Source of the DNA: JAQUBU01 sp036677685 | GTDB lineage: Bacteria > Bacillota > Syntrophomonadia > Syntrophomonadales > Syntrophomonadaceae | NCBI GenBank assembly: GCA_036677685.1 | Contig: JAVBWA010000004.1 | Coordinates: forward strand, 158,162-222,161 | DNA length: 64,000 bases | Reading direction: 5' to 3' | Made by a program: the position numbers and the translations under genes | Notes under the pieces: model-generated | Seen by the model: the letters and a program-made list of their open reading frames with translations, nothing else | Databases searched by the model: none | Told to the model about the DNA's origin: nothing | In this document: positions 49,128 through 58,192 of the stretch, piece by piece | How the letters are laid out: each line of letters begins with the position of its first letter | How positions within the stretch are numbered: the stretch's first letter is position 1

Positions 49128-51620
49128 ATGATAAAAAAAGTATTAAAAGCCTGGTTGGATGATGATGAACGCGAGGTAAAAAAACTTCGCCGTACTGTTG
49201 AAATTGTTAATTCCCTGGAAGAAGATTATCGTAAATTGTCTGCCGAAGATTTTCCTAAAAAAACGAATCATTTCAAGGAAAGGTTAAAGGAAGGAGAAAA
49301 ACTAAACGATATATTACCTGAGGCTTTTGCCATGGTCCGGGAAGCCGCCCGGCGGACGCTGGGATTGAGGCATTTCGATGAACAGCTAATTGGCGGAATG
49401 GTATTGCATCAGGGCCGGATTGCCGAGATGAAAACGGGTGAAGGAAAAACTCTGGTAGCAACCCTGCCGGCTTATTTGAATGCCCTGGAAGGCAAAGGTG
49501 TGCATATTGTAACCGTAAATGATTATCTGGCCAGCCGCGACTCGGCCTGGATGAGTCCGGTCTATGAATACTGCGGCATGACGGTGGGGGTAATAATCCA
49601 CGGTCTGAGTTATACCGAACGCAAGAATGCTTATGCCTGTGATATTACTTACGGGACCAACAATGAGATGGGTTTTGACTACCTGCGGGATAACATGGTA
49701 GCAACCGGCGACAATATGGTGCAGCGTTATCTAAATTACGCACTGATTGACGAAGTTGACTCCATTCTCATTGATGAAGCCAGGACACCTTTGATTATTT
49801 CCGGTGAAGGTGATAAACCCACCGGGCTCTATTACCAGATAGCCAAGTTTATTCCCCGTTTGCAGAACGAAGAGGATTATAAAGTAGATGAAAAAGCCCA
49901 TCTGGTTACCCTGACGGAAGAAGGGGTCAGAAGGGTGGAAAAGGCTTTTAACATAGATAATCTTTCCGAAAACATGGAACTGGCTCATCATATTAATCAG
50001 GGGCTTAAAGCACACTGTTTGATGAAAAGAGACCGGGATTATGTAATCAAGGATGAGCAAATTATCATAGTTGATGAATTTACCGGGCGTTTGATGTTCG
50101 GCCGGCGATACAGCGATGGTCTGCACCAGGCTATAGAAGCCAAAGAAGGAGTCAAGATAGAGAAAGAGTCCCAAACCCTGGCTACCGTAACGTTCCAAAA
50201 TTATTTTCGCATGTATAAGAAGCTGGCCGGTATGACCGGAACCGCTAAAACCGAGGAAGAAGAATTCCGGAAAATATATGGAATGGATGTAGTAAGTATA
50301 CCAACTCATATGAGTATGATTCGCGATGACCAGCCGGACTTTGTTTATCGCAGTGAAACTGGTAAATTTAATGCGGTAGTGGAAGACATATTCAGCCGCC
50401 ACCAGCAGCAGCAGCCTGTACTGGTAGGTACCATTTCAGTTGAAAAATCAGAGCTCTTGAGTCAGATGCTTTCGAAAAGAGGGGTAAAACACCAGGTTTT
50501 AAATGCCAAATACCATGAAAAAGAAGCCCAGATCATTGCCCAGGCAGGGCAGGCGGGAACTGTAACCATTGCCACCAATATGGCAGGTCGAGGCACCGAC
50601 ATTGTCCTCGGTTCGGGTGTTACCGAGCTGGGAGGCCTGTATGTGCTGGGGACCGAGCGGCACGAATCGCGCCGGATTGACAACCAGCTTCGGGGTCGTT
50701 CCGGCCGGCAGGGTGATCCTGGTGAGTCCCGATTTTATGTTTCTTTGGAAGACGATTTGATGCGGTTGTTCGGCTCGGCAAATATTGAAGGTCTGATGGA
50801 CCGGCTGGGTATGGATGACGATATGCCTATCGAGAACAAAATGATTTCCAAGGCTATTGAAAATGCTCAGAAGAAAGTAGAAAGCCGCAACTTTGGAATC
50901 CGGAAAAATGTGCTGGAATATGACGATGTTATTAACCAGCAGCGCGAAGTTATTTATGGCGAGCGCCGCAAGGTTCTGTTCGGTGAAGAACTGAAAGAAA
51001 CTATTTCCAGTATGATTGACGATGTCATACAGCAGGTGGTTGAAAGTTTTGCCGGTGAGATGAAATATGCGGATGAATGGGACTTGCCCGCACTTTTGAC
51101 TTATCTGGAACAAAACGTTATTCCGCGTTTGGACTTTGGCGCTGATGATCTTCTAGGCAAAACCAAGCCGGATGTAGTTGAATTTTTAAGTGAACGTACC
51201 CATGGCTTGTATGAAGCCCGCGAAGCTGAACTGGGCAGTGATCTCATGCGGGAACTGGAAAAAGCCATCATGTTAAGAATCATTGACGAAAAGTGGATGG
51301 ACCACATTGATGCCATGGACCAACTGCGCAATGGAATCGGCCTGCGTGCTTACGGGCAGAAAGACCCTCTGATTGAGTACAAGTTTGAGGCTTTTGAAGC
51401 TTTTCAGGCCATGGTCTACACTATAAAAGAAGATGTAGTCCGCTTTATATTAAGGATTAAGGTCGTTCAACAAGCGGAAGAAAGAAAGACCTTTGAGAAT
51501 CAGGGTGAAGAGGCGGAGAAAAAACCCGTGAAAGTAGGGAAAAAACCGGGTCGCAACGATCTGTGTTCCTGCGGCAGCGGGAAAAAATACAAGAAATGTT
51601 GTGGGAGAGGGGTTAGTTAA
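49128..51620 (+). CDS. secA: Preprotein translocase ATPase SecA
   Basis: The 830-residue motor of the Sec pathway has the Walker A loop AEMKTGEGKTLVATLPAYLN, the DEAD-like motif ALIDEVDSILIDEARTPLII, TNMAGRGTDIVLGSGVTELG, GRSGRQGDPGESRFYVSLED, and the C-terminal SEC-C zinc motif GRNDLCSCGSGKKYKKCCG. Its length is near that of B. subtilis SecA (841). I choose ATG 49128, 10 bases after AAAGAGGT; a longer frame from 49092 starts inside the upstream hairpin. The stop codon overlaps motA (TAATG). Confidence 0.97.
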   Translation: MIKKVLKAWLDDDEREVKKLRRTVEIVNSLEEDYRKLSAEDFPKKTNHFKERLKEGEKLNDILPEAFAMVREAARRTLGLRHFDEQLIGGMVLHQGRIAEMKTGEGKTLVATLPAYLNALEGKGVHIVTVNDYLASRDSAWMSPVYEYCGMTVGVIIHGLSYTERKNAYACDITYGTNNEMGFDYLRDNMVATGDNMVQRYLNYALIDEVDSILIDEARTPLIISGEGDKPTGLYYQIAKFIPRLQNEEDYKVDEKAHLVTLTEEGVRRVEKAFNIDNLSENMELAHHINQGLKAHCLMKRDRDYVIKDEQIIIVDEFTGRLMFGRRYSDGLHQAIEAKEGVKIEKESQTLATVTFQNYFRMYKKLAGMTGTAKTEEEEFRKIYGMDVVSIPTHMSMIRDDQPDFVYRSETGKFNAVVEDIFSRHQQQQPVLVGTISVEKSELLSQMLSKRGVKHQVLNAKYHEKEAQIIAQAGQAGTVTIATNMAGRGTDIVLGSGVTELGGLYVLGTERHESRRIDNQLRGRSGRQGDPGESRFYVSLEDDLMRLFGSANIEGLMDRLGMDDDMPIENKMISKAIENAQKKVESRNFGIRKNVLEYDDVINQQREVIYGERRKVLFGEELKETISSMIDDVIQQVVESFAGEMKYADEWDLPALLTYLEQNVIPRLDFGADDLLGKTKPDVVEFLSERTHGLYEAREAELGSDLMRELEKAIMLRIIDEKWMDHIDAMDQLRNGIGLRAYGQKDPLIEYKFEAFEAFQAMVYTIKEDVVRFILRIKVVQQAEERKTFENQGEEAEKKPVKVGKKPGRNDLCSCGSGKKYKKCCGRGVS

Positions 51621-52411
51621 TGGATCTAACGACTCTAATAGGTTTACTGGTTGGATTTGGATCGATCATAGTAGCGTTTATTGAAGAAGGCGGCACAATG
51701 GGCAGCCTGGTGGTTGTCAGTGCCTTTATGATTGTTTTCGGCGGTACTATCGGGGCGACCATAATCAGCTTTACTGCCGAAGAATTAAAGAAATTCCCTT
51801 ATTTCTTCAAAATGGTATTTACGGAGAAAAAGGTTGATTACGGCACAGTTTTGGAATCCCTGGTAGACACTGCGGACAAGGCCCGTCGCGAAGGACTCTT
51901 AAGCCTGGAAAGCCAACTGGGGGAAATTGACAATGACTTTCTTTCCCGGGGCTTGCAGCTGGTTATTGACGGCACCGATCCCGAACTGACCCGGAGTATG
52001 TTGGAGATGGAAATTGAATCCTATGAGGAGCATGAAAAAGTCGGAACCGAGATGTTCATGACCATGGGCGGGTTTGGCCCTACCATGGGTATTATCGGAA
52101 CGGTTATGGGCATGGTAAACGTTTTGGGCAACCTGACCAATCCCGATGAACTGGGACCGGCTATAGCGGTAGCTTTTTTGGCTACCTTGTACGGTATTTC
52201 TTCAGCCAACCTTTTATGGATTCCCTTTGGGACCAAGATAAAAATAAAAACTGCCCGCGAAGTCCTGCTTATGGAATTGATACTGGAAGGTATTCTTTCT
52301 ATTCAAGCCGGTGAGAATCCCCGCGTTATTAAGGAGAAATTAATGACCTTCCTGCCGGCAGATGTCAAAGGCAAAGCTATGGAAGAAGAAAAAGCCAAGA
52401 TGGGGATGTGA
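51620..52411 (+). CDS. motA: Flagellar motor stator protein MotA
   Basis: The 263-residue stator subunit has four predicted membrane helices (about residues 3-22, 31-50, 147-167 and 180-200). The cytoplasmic loop segment RREGLLSLESQLGEIDNDFL is typical, as is the GPTMGIIGTVMGMVNVLGNL turn around the conserved prolines, followed by GPAIAVAFLATLYGISSANL. It forms the ion channel with MotB, the next gene (4 bases downstream). It overlaps the secA stop codon by one base, an unusual partner, and is probably translated from the same message. Confidence 0.95.
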   Translation: MDLTTLIGLLVGFGSIIVAFIEEGGTMGSLVVVSAFMIVFGGTIGATIISFTAEELKKFPYFFKMVFTEKKVDYGTVLESLVDTADKARREGLLSLESQLGEIDNDFLSRGLQLVIDGTDPELTRSMLEMEIESYEEHEKVGTEMFMTMGGFGPTMGIIGTVMGMVNVLGNLTNPDELGPAIAVAFLATLYGISSANLLWIPFGTKIKIKTAREVLLMELILEGILSIQAGENPRVIKEKLMTFLPADVKGKAMEEEKAKMGM

Positions 52412-52415
52412 TTAA

Positions 52416-53261
52416 GTGGCCAAGCGAAAGAAGAAAGGCGGCGGAGAAGGCGAAGGCGGGGGCGGCATGGAACGCTGGCTGCTCAGCTATGCTGACTTTA
52501 TCACTCTTTTAATGGTATTTTTCGTGGTTATGTACGCCATGAGCAAAGTGGATGTGCAGAAATATGCAGCAATGGCTAATTCCCTGAGCCTGGTTTTATC
52601 CGGGCAGCCCATATCCAGTCTGGATTCCCCCGGACCGTCGATGGTGAAAGGTCAGGCGGGTACAGCCAAACCTGATCCCGAGGGGAGCGGCGCTGCGGAA
52701 AACCAGCGGCAAATCGAAGAAGTTAAAAAGCTGATCGAGGATTTTATTAAAACCGAAGACCAGCAGGCTGCCGAATCCGGTAAAACCGGCAATACTTCGG
52801 CTGTCAAGCTGAGTGAGAATATTATTGTCTACGAACAGGAGCGCGGTCTGGTGATAAGTTTTAAAGACACCATGCTATTTGCCAGCGGTTCTGATGTATT
52901 AAATGCCCGCGCCCAGGAGATAATTAGTCAGTTGGGGGTAACCTTGCTAAAATTACCCAACTATATACGGGTGGAAGGTCATACTGACAACCGTCCCATA
53001 AACACCTCCAAGTTTCCATCCAACTGGGAACTTTCCGCATTGCGGGCCAGTAATGTCGTACATGTGCTGCGTGAAGGTTCAGGGATACCGGCTGACCGGT
53101 TGTCAATCATCGGTTATGGTGAATACCGGCCCCTGGTAAGCAATGACACCGAAGTGGGGCGGGCAATGAACCGCCGCGTTGACATAGTAATATTAAAGAA
53201 AAAGTATGATTATTTCGAACCACCCCGAACCCAAACCGAACCAGGTGTATCGAGTACATAA
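52416..53261 (+). CDS. motB: Flagellar motor stator protein MotB
   Basis: The 281-residue protein has a Lys/Gly-rich cytoplasmic start, one membrane helix with the ion-carrying aspartate in WLLSYADFITLLMVFFVVMY, a linker, and a C-terminal OmpA/MotB peptidoglycan-binding domain (YIRVEGHTDNRPI, NWELSALRASNVVHVL, SIIGYGEYRPLVSN, NRRVDIVIL). It anchors the MotA channel to the cell wall. The start is GTG 52416, and AAAGCC..GGGGATG upstream gives a usable ribosome site. The sequence alone does not decide whether protons or sodium drive it. Confidence 0.95.
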   Translation: MAKRKKKGGGEGEGGGGMERWLLSYADFITLLMVFFVVMYAMSKVDVQKYAAMANSLSLVLSGQPISSLDSPGPSMVKGQAGTAKPDPEGSGAAENQRQIEEVKKLIEDFIKTEDQQAAESGKTGNTSAVKLSENIIVYEQERGLVISFKDTMLFASGSDVLNARAQEIISQLGVTLLKLPNYIRVEGHTDNRPINTSKFPSNWELSALRASNVVHVLREGSGIPADRLSIIGYGEYRPLVSNDTEVGRAMNRRVDIVILKKKYDYFEPPRTQTEPGVSST

Positions 53262-53351
53262 GCAAAACAATAGAATAATTTGCACAACGATATTTTAAGC
53301 TGCTATTGCAATATGGCAAGCAGTTGGATGAAAGATTATGGAGGTAAAATT

Positions 53352-54453
53352 TTGCTGGAAGATCCGAAAAATACTTGTACTGAAATAATCAGTCGTTTAA
53401 TGGAAATGAGGGCTTCTCTTTGACATCGATAATTGCCTTTTAACACTTGCCGGTCTGGAGAAGAAAACCCTTGATGAAGGCTTCTGGAACGATAAACAGG
53501 AAGCGCAAAAAATCCTCAAGGAAATCAGCGGTATTCAGGAAAATGTACAGAAATATGAAGATTTATTGAGCCGCTCCCAGTACATTAGCGATCTGTTGGA
53601 GATAGCTACCGAGGAAAACGAAGAGGAACTCTTCAGGGATACCGTCAAAGAGTTGATAACCTTAGTAAAAGAGTTTAGAGAGTATGAACTCCTAATTTTA
53701 TTTTCGGGAGATCACGACTACTCAAATGCTATTGCTTCCCTGCACGCCGGGGCGGGCGGTACTGAAGCCCAGGATTGGGTGGAAATGCTGTTTCGGATGT
53801 ATTCCCGCTGGGCGGAAACTTCCGGGTATGGTGTTGAGATACTCGATTTCTTATCCGGTGATGAAGCAGGAATCAAAAGCGTAACTTTTATGGTCAAAGG
53901 TCCATATGCTTATGGCAAGTTGAAATGCGAAGAGGGAGTTCACCGCTTGATTAGAATATCTCCCTTTGATGCTTCAGGGCGCCGGCATACTTCTTTTGCC
54001 TCTTTTTCAGTACTTCCGGAAATTACCGAAGACATTGAAGTTAATATAAACCCGGAAGATCTGCGTATAGATACCTACCGTTCCAGCGGGGCGGGAGGCC
54101 AGCACATCAATAAGACGGATTCGGCAGTACGCATAACCCATATACCCAGCGGAATCGTAGTGCAGTGTCAAAACGAGCGGTCGCAACATTCCAACCGCTT
54201 GTCGGCCATGAAAATACTGCAGGCCAAACTTTACGAATTGAAACAACGCCAGGCCCAGGATAATTTACAAAGCTTAAAGGGAGAATATAAGGAAATAGCC
54301 TGGGGCAGCCAGATTAGGACCTATACCATTAATCCTTTTAATTTGATCAAGGACCACCGCACCAATTTGGAAGTCGGCAACGTACAGGCTGTCTTGGATG
54401 GTGACCTGGACGATTTCATTTACGCCTATTTGCATAAAAAAAGTAATCTGTAA
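53352..54453 (+). CDS. prfB: Peptide chain release factor 2, with programmed +1 frameshift
   Basis: RF2 releases peptides at UGA and UAA. The first 23 codons run from TTG 53352 (after GGAGG) to an in-frame UGA at 53421. The sequence GAGGGCTTCTCTTTGAC is the classic RF2 shift signal: an internal Shine-Dalgarno (GAGGG), slippery CUU, then UGA C. Skipping one base continues at GAC 53422 to the stop at 54453, giving 366 residues, the usual size. The remaining protein has the SPF anticodon element (RISPFDASGRRHTSF) and SGAGGQHINKTDSAVRITH with the catalytic GGQ. Autoregulation by cellular RF2 level is expected. Confidence 0.95.
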
Positions 54454-54463
54454 GGAGGATGCA

Positions 54464-55291
54464 GTGAAAGAGATTAATGAGCAGCTTATAGCCGAATGCA
54501 GAGAAAGAGCGCGCTTAATGCGGCGTGATATCATAACCATGTTGAATGTAGCCGGTTCGGGGCATTCCGGAGGCTCGCTTTCGGCAGCCGATATAGTAGC
54601 CTGCCTGTATTACGGGGAAATGAATATCGACCCGGCCCGCCCGGACTGGCCCAGGCGGGATCGTTTTGTACTGAGCAAAGGCCATGCCGCACCGGTTCTT
54701 TATAGTGCGCTGGCCCAGAAAGGATTCTTCTCCCGGGAAGATCTGCTTACTTTGCGTAAACTGGGGAGTCCTTTGCAAGGTCATCCCGACTGCAATAAAC
54801 TGGCCGGAGTGGAGGCCTGCAGCGGTTCACTGGGACAGGGTATATCCTGGGCGGTAGGAATGGCACTGGCAGCCAAGATGGATAAACAAGAACACCGGAT
54901 TTATGCTTTACTGGGCGATGGTGAACTGGAAGAGGGGATTGTTTGGGAAGCAGTGATGGCGGCGGGCCATTATAAATTGGACAACCTGCTGGCCATCGTG
55001 GATAACAATGGCTTGCAGATTGACGGCAAAATTGAAGAAATTATGTCGCCGGAACCCATTGGCGATAAGTTTAAAGCTTTCGGCTGGGAAGTAATCACGG
55101 TTGACGGGCATGATCACCGCATGATCCTTGAGGCTCTGGCTAAAGGAAGGGAAATAAAAGCCCGTCCTACGGCAATAATTGCCCGGACTATAAAAGGCAA
55201 GGGCTGTTCTTTTATGGAAAATCGCGTAGAATGGCATGGCAACACACCCAACCGGGAGGAAACGGACCAAGCCTTAGCCGAGTTGGCTTGA
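54464..55291 (+). CDS. Transketolase, N-terminal (TPP-binding) subunit
   Basis: The 275-residue protein is the TPP-binding half of a split transketolase. GSGHSGGSLSAADIVACLYY, FVLSKGHAAPVLYSALAQKG, LQGHPDCNKLAGVEACSGSL, and the TPP motif LGDGELEEGIVWEAVMAAGH with NNGLQIDG are present. It would transfer two-carbon units in the pentose phosphate pathway together with the C-terminal subunit gene 195 bases downstream. I choose GTG 54464, 7 bases after AAGGAGG; the longer frame overlaps prfB. Confidence 0.92.
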   Translation: MKEINEQLIAECRERARLMRRDIITMLNVAGSGHSGGSLSAADIVACLYYGEMNIDPARPDWPRRDRFVLSKGHAAPVLYSALAQKGFFSREDLLTLRKLGSPLQGHPDCNKLAGVEACSGSLGQGISWAVGMALAAKMDKQEHRIYALLGDGELEEGIVWEAVMAAGHYKLDNLLAIVDNNGLQIDGKIEEIMSPEPIGDKFKAFGWEVITVDGHDHRMILEALAKGREIKARPTAIIARTIKGKGCSFMENRVEWHGNTPNREETDQALAELA

Positions 55292-55486
55292 TAAAGGGTG
55301 AGGAGTAAGGCGTGAGGGGTAATGGGTAGACACTTTACTTATTAAGCTTCACAATATATTCCTCAAAATCGCAAGTGTTACGGTGCTGATGCATGTGCGG
55401 CGTTACCATATAATGGCCTCAAATGGAGCCAATATGGGGAAATAATTATTAAATAACGAATTTCAATGCTAGGGAGGAAAGTTTTC

Positions 55487-56422
55487 TTGGAAAAGCAAGC
55501 GACACGTGATGCTTATGGCAAAGCCTTACTGGAGCTGGGCCAAAAATATGAGAATGTAGTAGTCCTGGATGCCGATTTGTCGAAATCAACTAAAACTGCC
55601 GATTTTGCCAAGGTTTTTCCAGACCGCTTTATTAACGCCGGTATTGCCGAACAGAATATGATTGGAATGGCAGCCGGGCTGGCAGCTTCAGGGAAAGTGG
55701 TTTTTGCCAGTTCATTTGCTATTTTTGCCACCGGGCGCGCTTTTGAAATGGTGCGCAATTCCCTGGCTTATGGCAAGCTAAATGTCAAAGTATGTGCCAC
55801 CCATGCAGGAATAACGGTGGGTGAGGATGGCGGTTCACACCAATCAGTGGAGGATATAAGCCTGATGCGTAGTATTCCCAATATGCTGGTTATTGCACCA
55901 GCTGATGGGGTAAGTACCGGAGCCGCATTGGAGCAGCTTTATAAACACCAGGGCCCGGCGTATTTAAGGCTGGGTCGTCCAGCGGTACCAGTTATTTATG
56001 ATAATAACCTTGATTTCAAAATTGGCCGGGGAATTGAATTAAGAAAGGGCAGCGCCGCAACTATAGCTGCCTGCGGGATCATGGTGGCCAAGGCCCTGGA
56101 GGCTGCGCAGGTTCTGGCTGCGGAGGGAATCGAGGTTTCCGTTTTGGACATGCATACCATAAAGCCTATCGACAAGGAACTCCTAATCCGTAAAGCCCGG
56201 GAAACCGGATGCATACTCAGCGTAGAAGAACACAGCATAATTGGCGGTCTGGGAAGTGCGGTCTGTGAAGTGCTGGGTGAAAATTATCCGGTTCCAGTAT
56301 TGCGTATGGGCATTAATGACCTTTTCGGGCAGTCGGGTAAACCTGACGAGCTTTTGCAACATTATGGCCTATCAGTTGCGAAAATTGTCCAAAATATCCA
56401 TGATTTACTGAAAAAGAAATAA
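55487..56422 (+). CDS. Transketolase, C-terminal subunit
   Basis: The 311-residue partner carries the pyrimidine-binding and C-terminal domains: VVVLDADLSKSTKTADFAKV, FPDRFINAGIAEQNMIGMAA, FASSFAIFATGRAFEMVRNS, THAGITVGEDGGSHQSVEDI and the late LRMGINDLFGQSGKPDELLQ. The start is TTG 55487, 7 bases after GGGAGGA; an ATG at 55466 precedes the ribosome site. The 195-base gap to the N-terminal subunit gene contains a GAGGAGTAAGG-type repeat (55296-55330). A terminator follows. Confidence 0.92.
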   Translation: MEKQATRDAYGKALLELGQKYENVVVLDADLSKSTKTADFAKVFPDRFINAGIAEQNMIGMAAGLAASGKVVFASSFAIFATGRAFEMVRNSLAYGKLNVKVCATHAGITVGEDGGSHQSVEDISLMRSIPNMLVIAPADGVSTGAALEQLYKHQGPAYLRLGRPAVPVIYDNNLDFKIGRGIELRKGSAATIAACGIMVAKALEAAQVLAAEGIEVSVLDMHTIKPIDKELLIRKARETGCILSVEEHSIIGGLGSAVCEVLGENYPVPVLRMGINDLFGQSGKPDELLQHYGLSVAKIVQNIHDLLKKK

Positions 56423-56452
56423 AAGAAAAGAGGAATTTCGGATATTATTGTT

Positions 56453-56485
56453 GAACCACCTTAAGGGGTGGTTTTTATTTTTTTA
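56453..56485 (+). terminator. Intrinsic terminator after transketolase
   Basis: AACCACC and GGTGGTT pair around TTAAGG and run into TTTTATTTTTTT. It lies inside a spurious upstream extension of the ftsE frame, which supports the later ftsE start. Confidence 0.85.
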
Positions 56486-56570
56486 TCAGCAGACATATTT
56501 TTTGCCAAGTATAAAAAACCACAGTATTCGCCCTCGGCGTAAGCCGGGTTTTCTAATGGAGGATTACTAT

Positions 56571-57254
56571 ATGTTGGTTCAGTTTTATAACGTTTCCAAG
56601 GTTTATGCCAATGGGGTAAAAGCCCTGGATGATGTTTCTTTAAAAATAGAACGCGGCGAGTTTTTATTTCTGATGGGCCCGAGCGGGGCCGGCAAGTCCA
56701 CACTGATCAAATTATTTTTTCGCGAAGAGAGTCCCAGCCGCGGACAGATATTCATTGCTTCACGAAGTATCGTACGTATGAAACGCAGCGAAGTACCCAA
56801 GTTGCGCCGTAATATCGGAATTGTTTTTCAGGATTTTAAGCTTCTTGAAAATAAAACGGTCAGTGAAAATATTGCCTTTGCCATGGAAGTGGTGGGCAGC
56901 AATCCAAGGGACATCAGGCTGCGGGTTAATGAAGTGATCGATATGGTAGGGCTGAAAGGCCGGGAAAAATCCTTTCCGGGCCAGCTATCCGGAGGTGAAC
57001 AGCAGCGGGTGGGTATTGCCCGAGCCCTGGCCAACCGGCCGCTATTATTGATAGCCGACGAGCCCACCGGCAACCTTGATATTGATACATCAAACGAGAT
57101 TATGGAGCTGCTTTTTGATATTAATCGCAAAGGAACCACCGTAATAATGGCCACCCATGCCCGCGAGCTGGTGAAAGCGGCGCGCAAGCGCATCGTTATG
57201 CTGGAAAAAGGCCGGGTTATATCGGACAGCCCCATGGGGGAATCACTAATATGA
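56571..57254 (+). CDS. ftsE: Cell division ATP-binding protein FtsE
   Basis: The 227-residue ABC ATPase has Walker A GPSGAGKSTLIKLFF, Q-loop VFQDFKLLENKT, signature LSGGEQQRVGIARALANRP and Walker B LLIADEPTGNLD. With FtsX it forms a membrane complex that controls cell-wall hydrolases at the division site. The start is ATG 56571, 7 bases after GGAGG. It overlaps ftsX by four bases (ATGA), so the two are translated together. Confidence 0.96.
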   Translation: MLVQFYNVSKVYANGVKALDDVSLKIERGEFLFLMGPSGAGKSTLIKLFFREESPSRGQIFIASRSIVRMKRSEVPKLRRNIGIVFQDFKLLENKTVSENIAFAMEVVGSNPRDIRLRVNEVIDMVGLKGREKSFPGQLSGGEQQRVGIARALANRPLLLIADEPTGNLDIDTSNEIMELLFDINRKGTTVIMATHARELVKAARKRIVMLEKGRVISDSPMGESLI

Positions 57255-58135
57255 GCTTTCGCAATATAGGTTATTTTATTAAAGAAGCCTGGAAATCTCT
57301 AGCCAGGAATCGAATTTTAAGTATAGCCACCGTTTCCACCGTGGCTATCTGCATATTAATTCTGGGCATCGCAGTTCTAATAATTTTGAACGCCGGCAAT
57401 TTCATGAACCGTCTGGAGTCTGATGTGGAAATGGTGGCTTTCCTGGATAAAGCCTTAACCCGAACCCAGATCAGTGATATTAAAGAGGAGATTCAGGACA
57501 TCGGGGGCATAAAATCGGTTGATTTTGTTCCCAAGGAAGAAGCCTTGAAGAGTTTGCAAAAGAGTTTTGGGGACAAAGAGTATGATTTGGGGACAACCAT
57601 CAGCAATAATCCGTTGCCCAACAGCTATAAGATCAAGGCGACCGATCCCCACAAAGTGCCGGCTATCGCAGCACGAATCAAAAAAATACATGGCGTCTAC
57701 AAGGTAAATTACGGGCAGGGCGTGGTGGAAAGGCTGTTTACGGTGACCAAATGGCTGCGAACCATAAGTTTCGCCTTCATTATCCTGCTGGCTCTGGGGG
57801 CGATATTCCTGATTGCCACTACCATAAGGCTGGCTATTTTCGCCCGGCGCAAAGAGATTTACCTGATGAAACTGATCGGAGCCACGGACTGGTTTATTCG
57901 CTGGCCTTTCTTTATCGAAGGCATATTGCTGGGTTTATGCGGGGGGCTGATTGCCATCGGGGTTTTGGCCGGAGGCTATACCTCGCTGCTCAATAAAGTA
58001 GATGCAATATATTTTCTGCCGCTGGTCAGGAGTGCCAGTGTTCTGGCTGATATTTATCTCTCCTTGCTCTTAACCGGAGCGCTGCTGGGTGTTCTTGGAA
58101 CCTATATTTCTTTAAATCGGTTCCTGGACGTCTAA
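57251..58135 (+). CDS. ftsX: Cell division permease FtsX
   Basis: The 294-residue protein has the FtsX layout: a first helix (about residues 22-43), an extracytoplasmic loop of about 110 residues (VEMVAFLDKALTRTQISDIK ... VNYGQGVVERLFTVTKW) and three C-terminal helices (about 172-192, 222-242, 265-285). The loop would bind the coiled-coil part of a murein hydrolase, most likely the M23 protein encoded 57 bases downstream. Confidence 0.95.
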   Translation: MSFRNIGYFIKEAWKSLARNRILSIATVSTVAICILILGIAVLIILNAGNFMNRLESDVEMVAFLDKALTRTQISDIKEEIQDIGGIKSVDFVPKEEALKSLQKSFGDKEYDLGTTISNNPLPNSYKIKATDPHKVPAIAARIKKIHGVYKVNYGQGVVERLFTVTKWLRTISFAFIILLALGAIFLIATTIRLAIFARRKEIYLMKLIGATDWFIRWPFFIEGILLGLCGGLIAIGVLAGGYTSLLNKVDAIYFLPLVRSASVLADIYLSLLLTGALLGVLGTYISLNRFLDV

Positions 58136-58192
58136 TCTTACGAGGGTTAGGGTAGGGTGTAGAATTAAAATTCTATTTGGAGGATATGGGGA

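Noticed and set aside
49731..50402. A 223-residue open frame on the minus strand inside secA
   Set aside because: It is entirely antisense to the strongly conserved SecA coding sequence, has no ribosome site and no recognisable domain.
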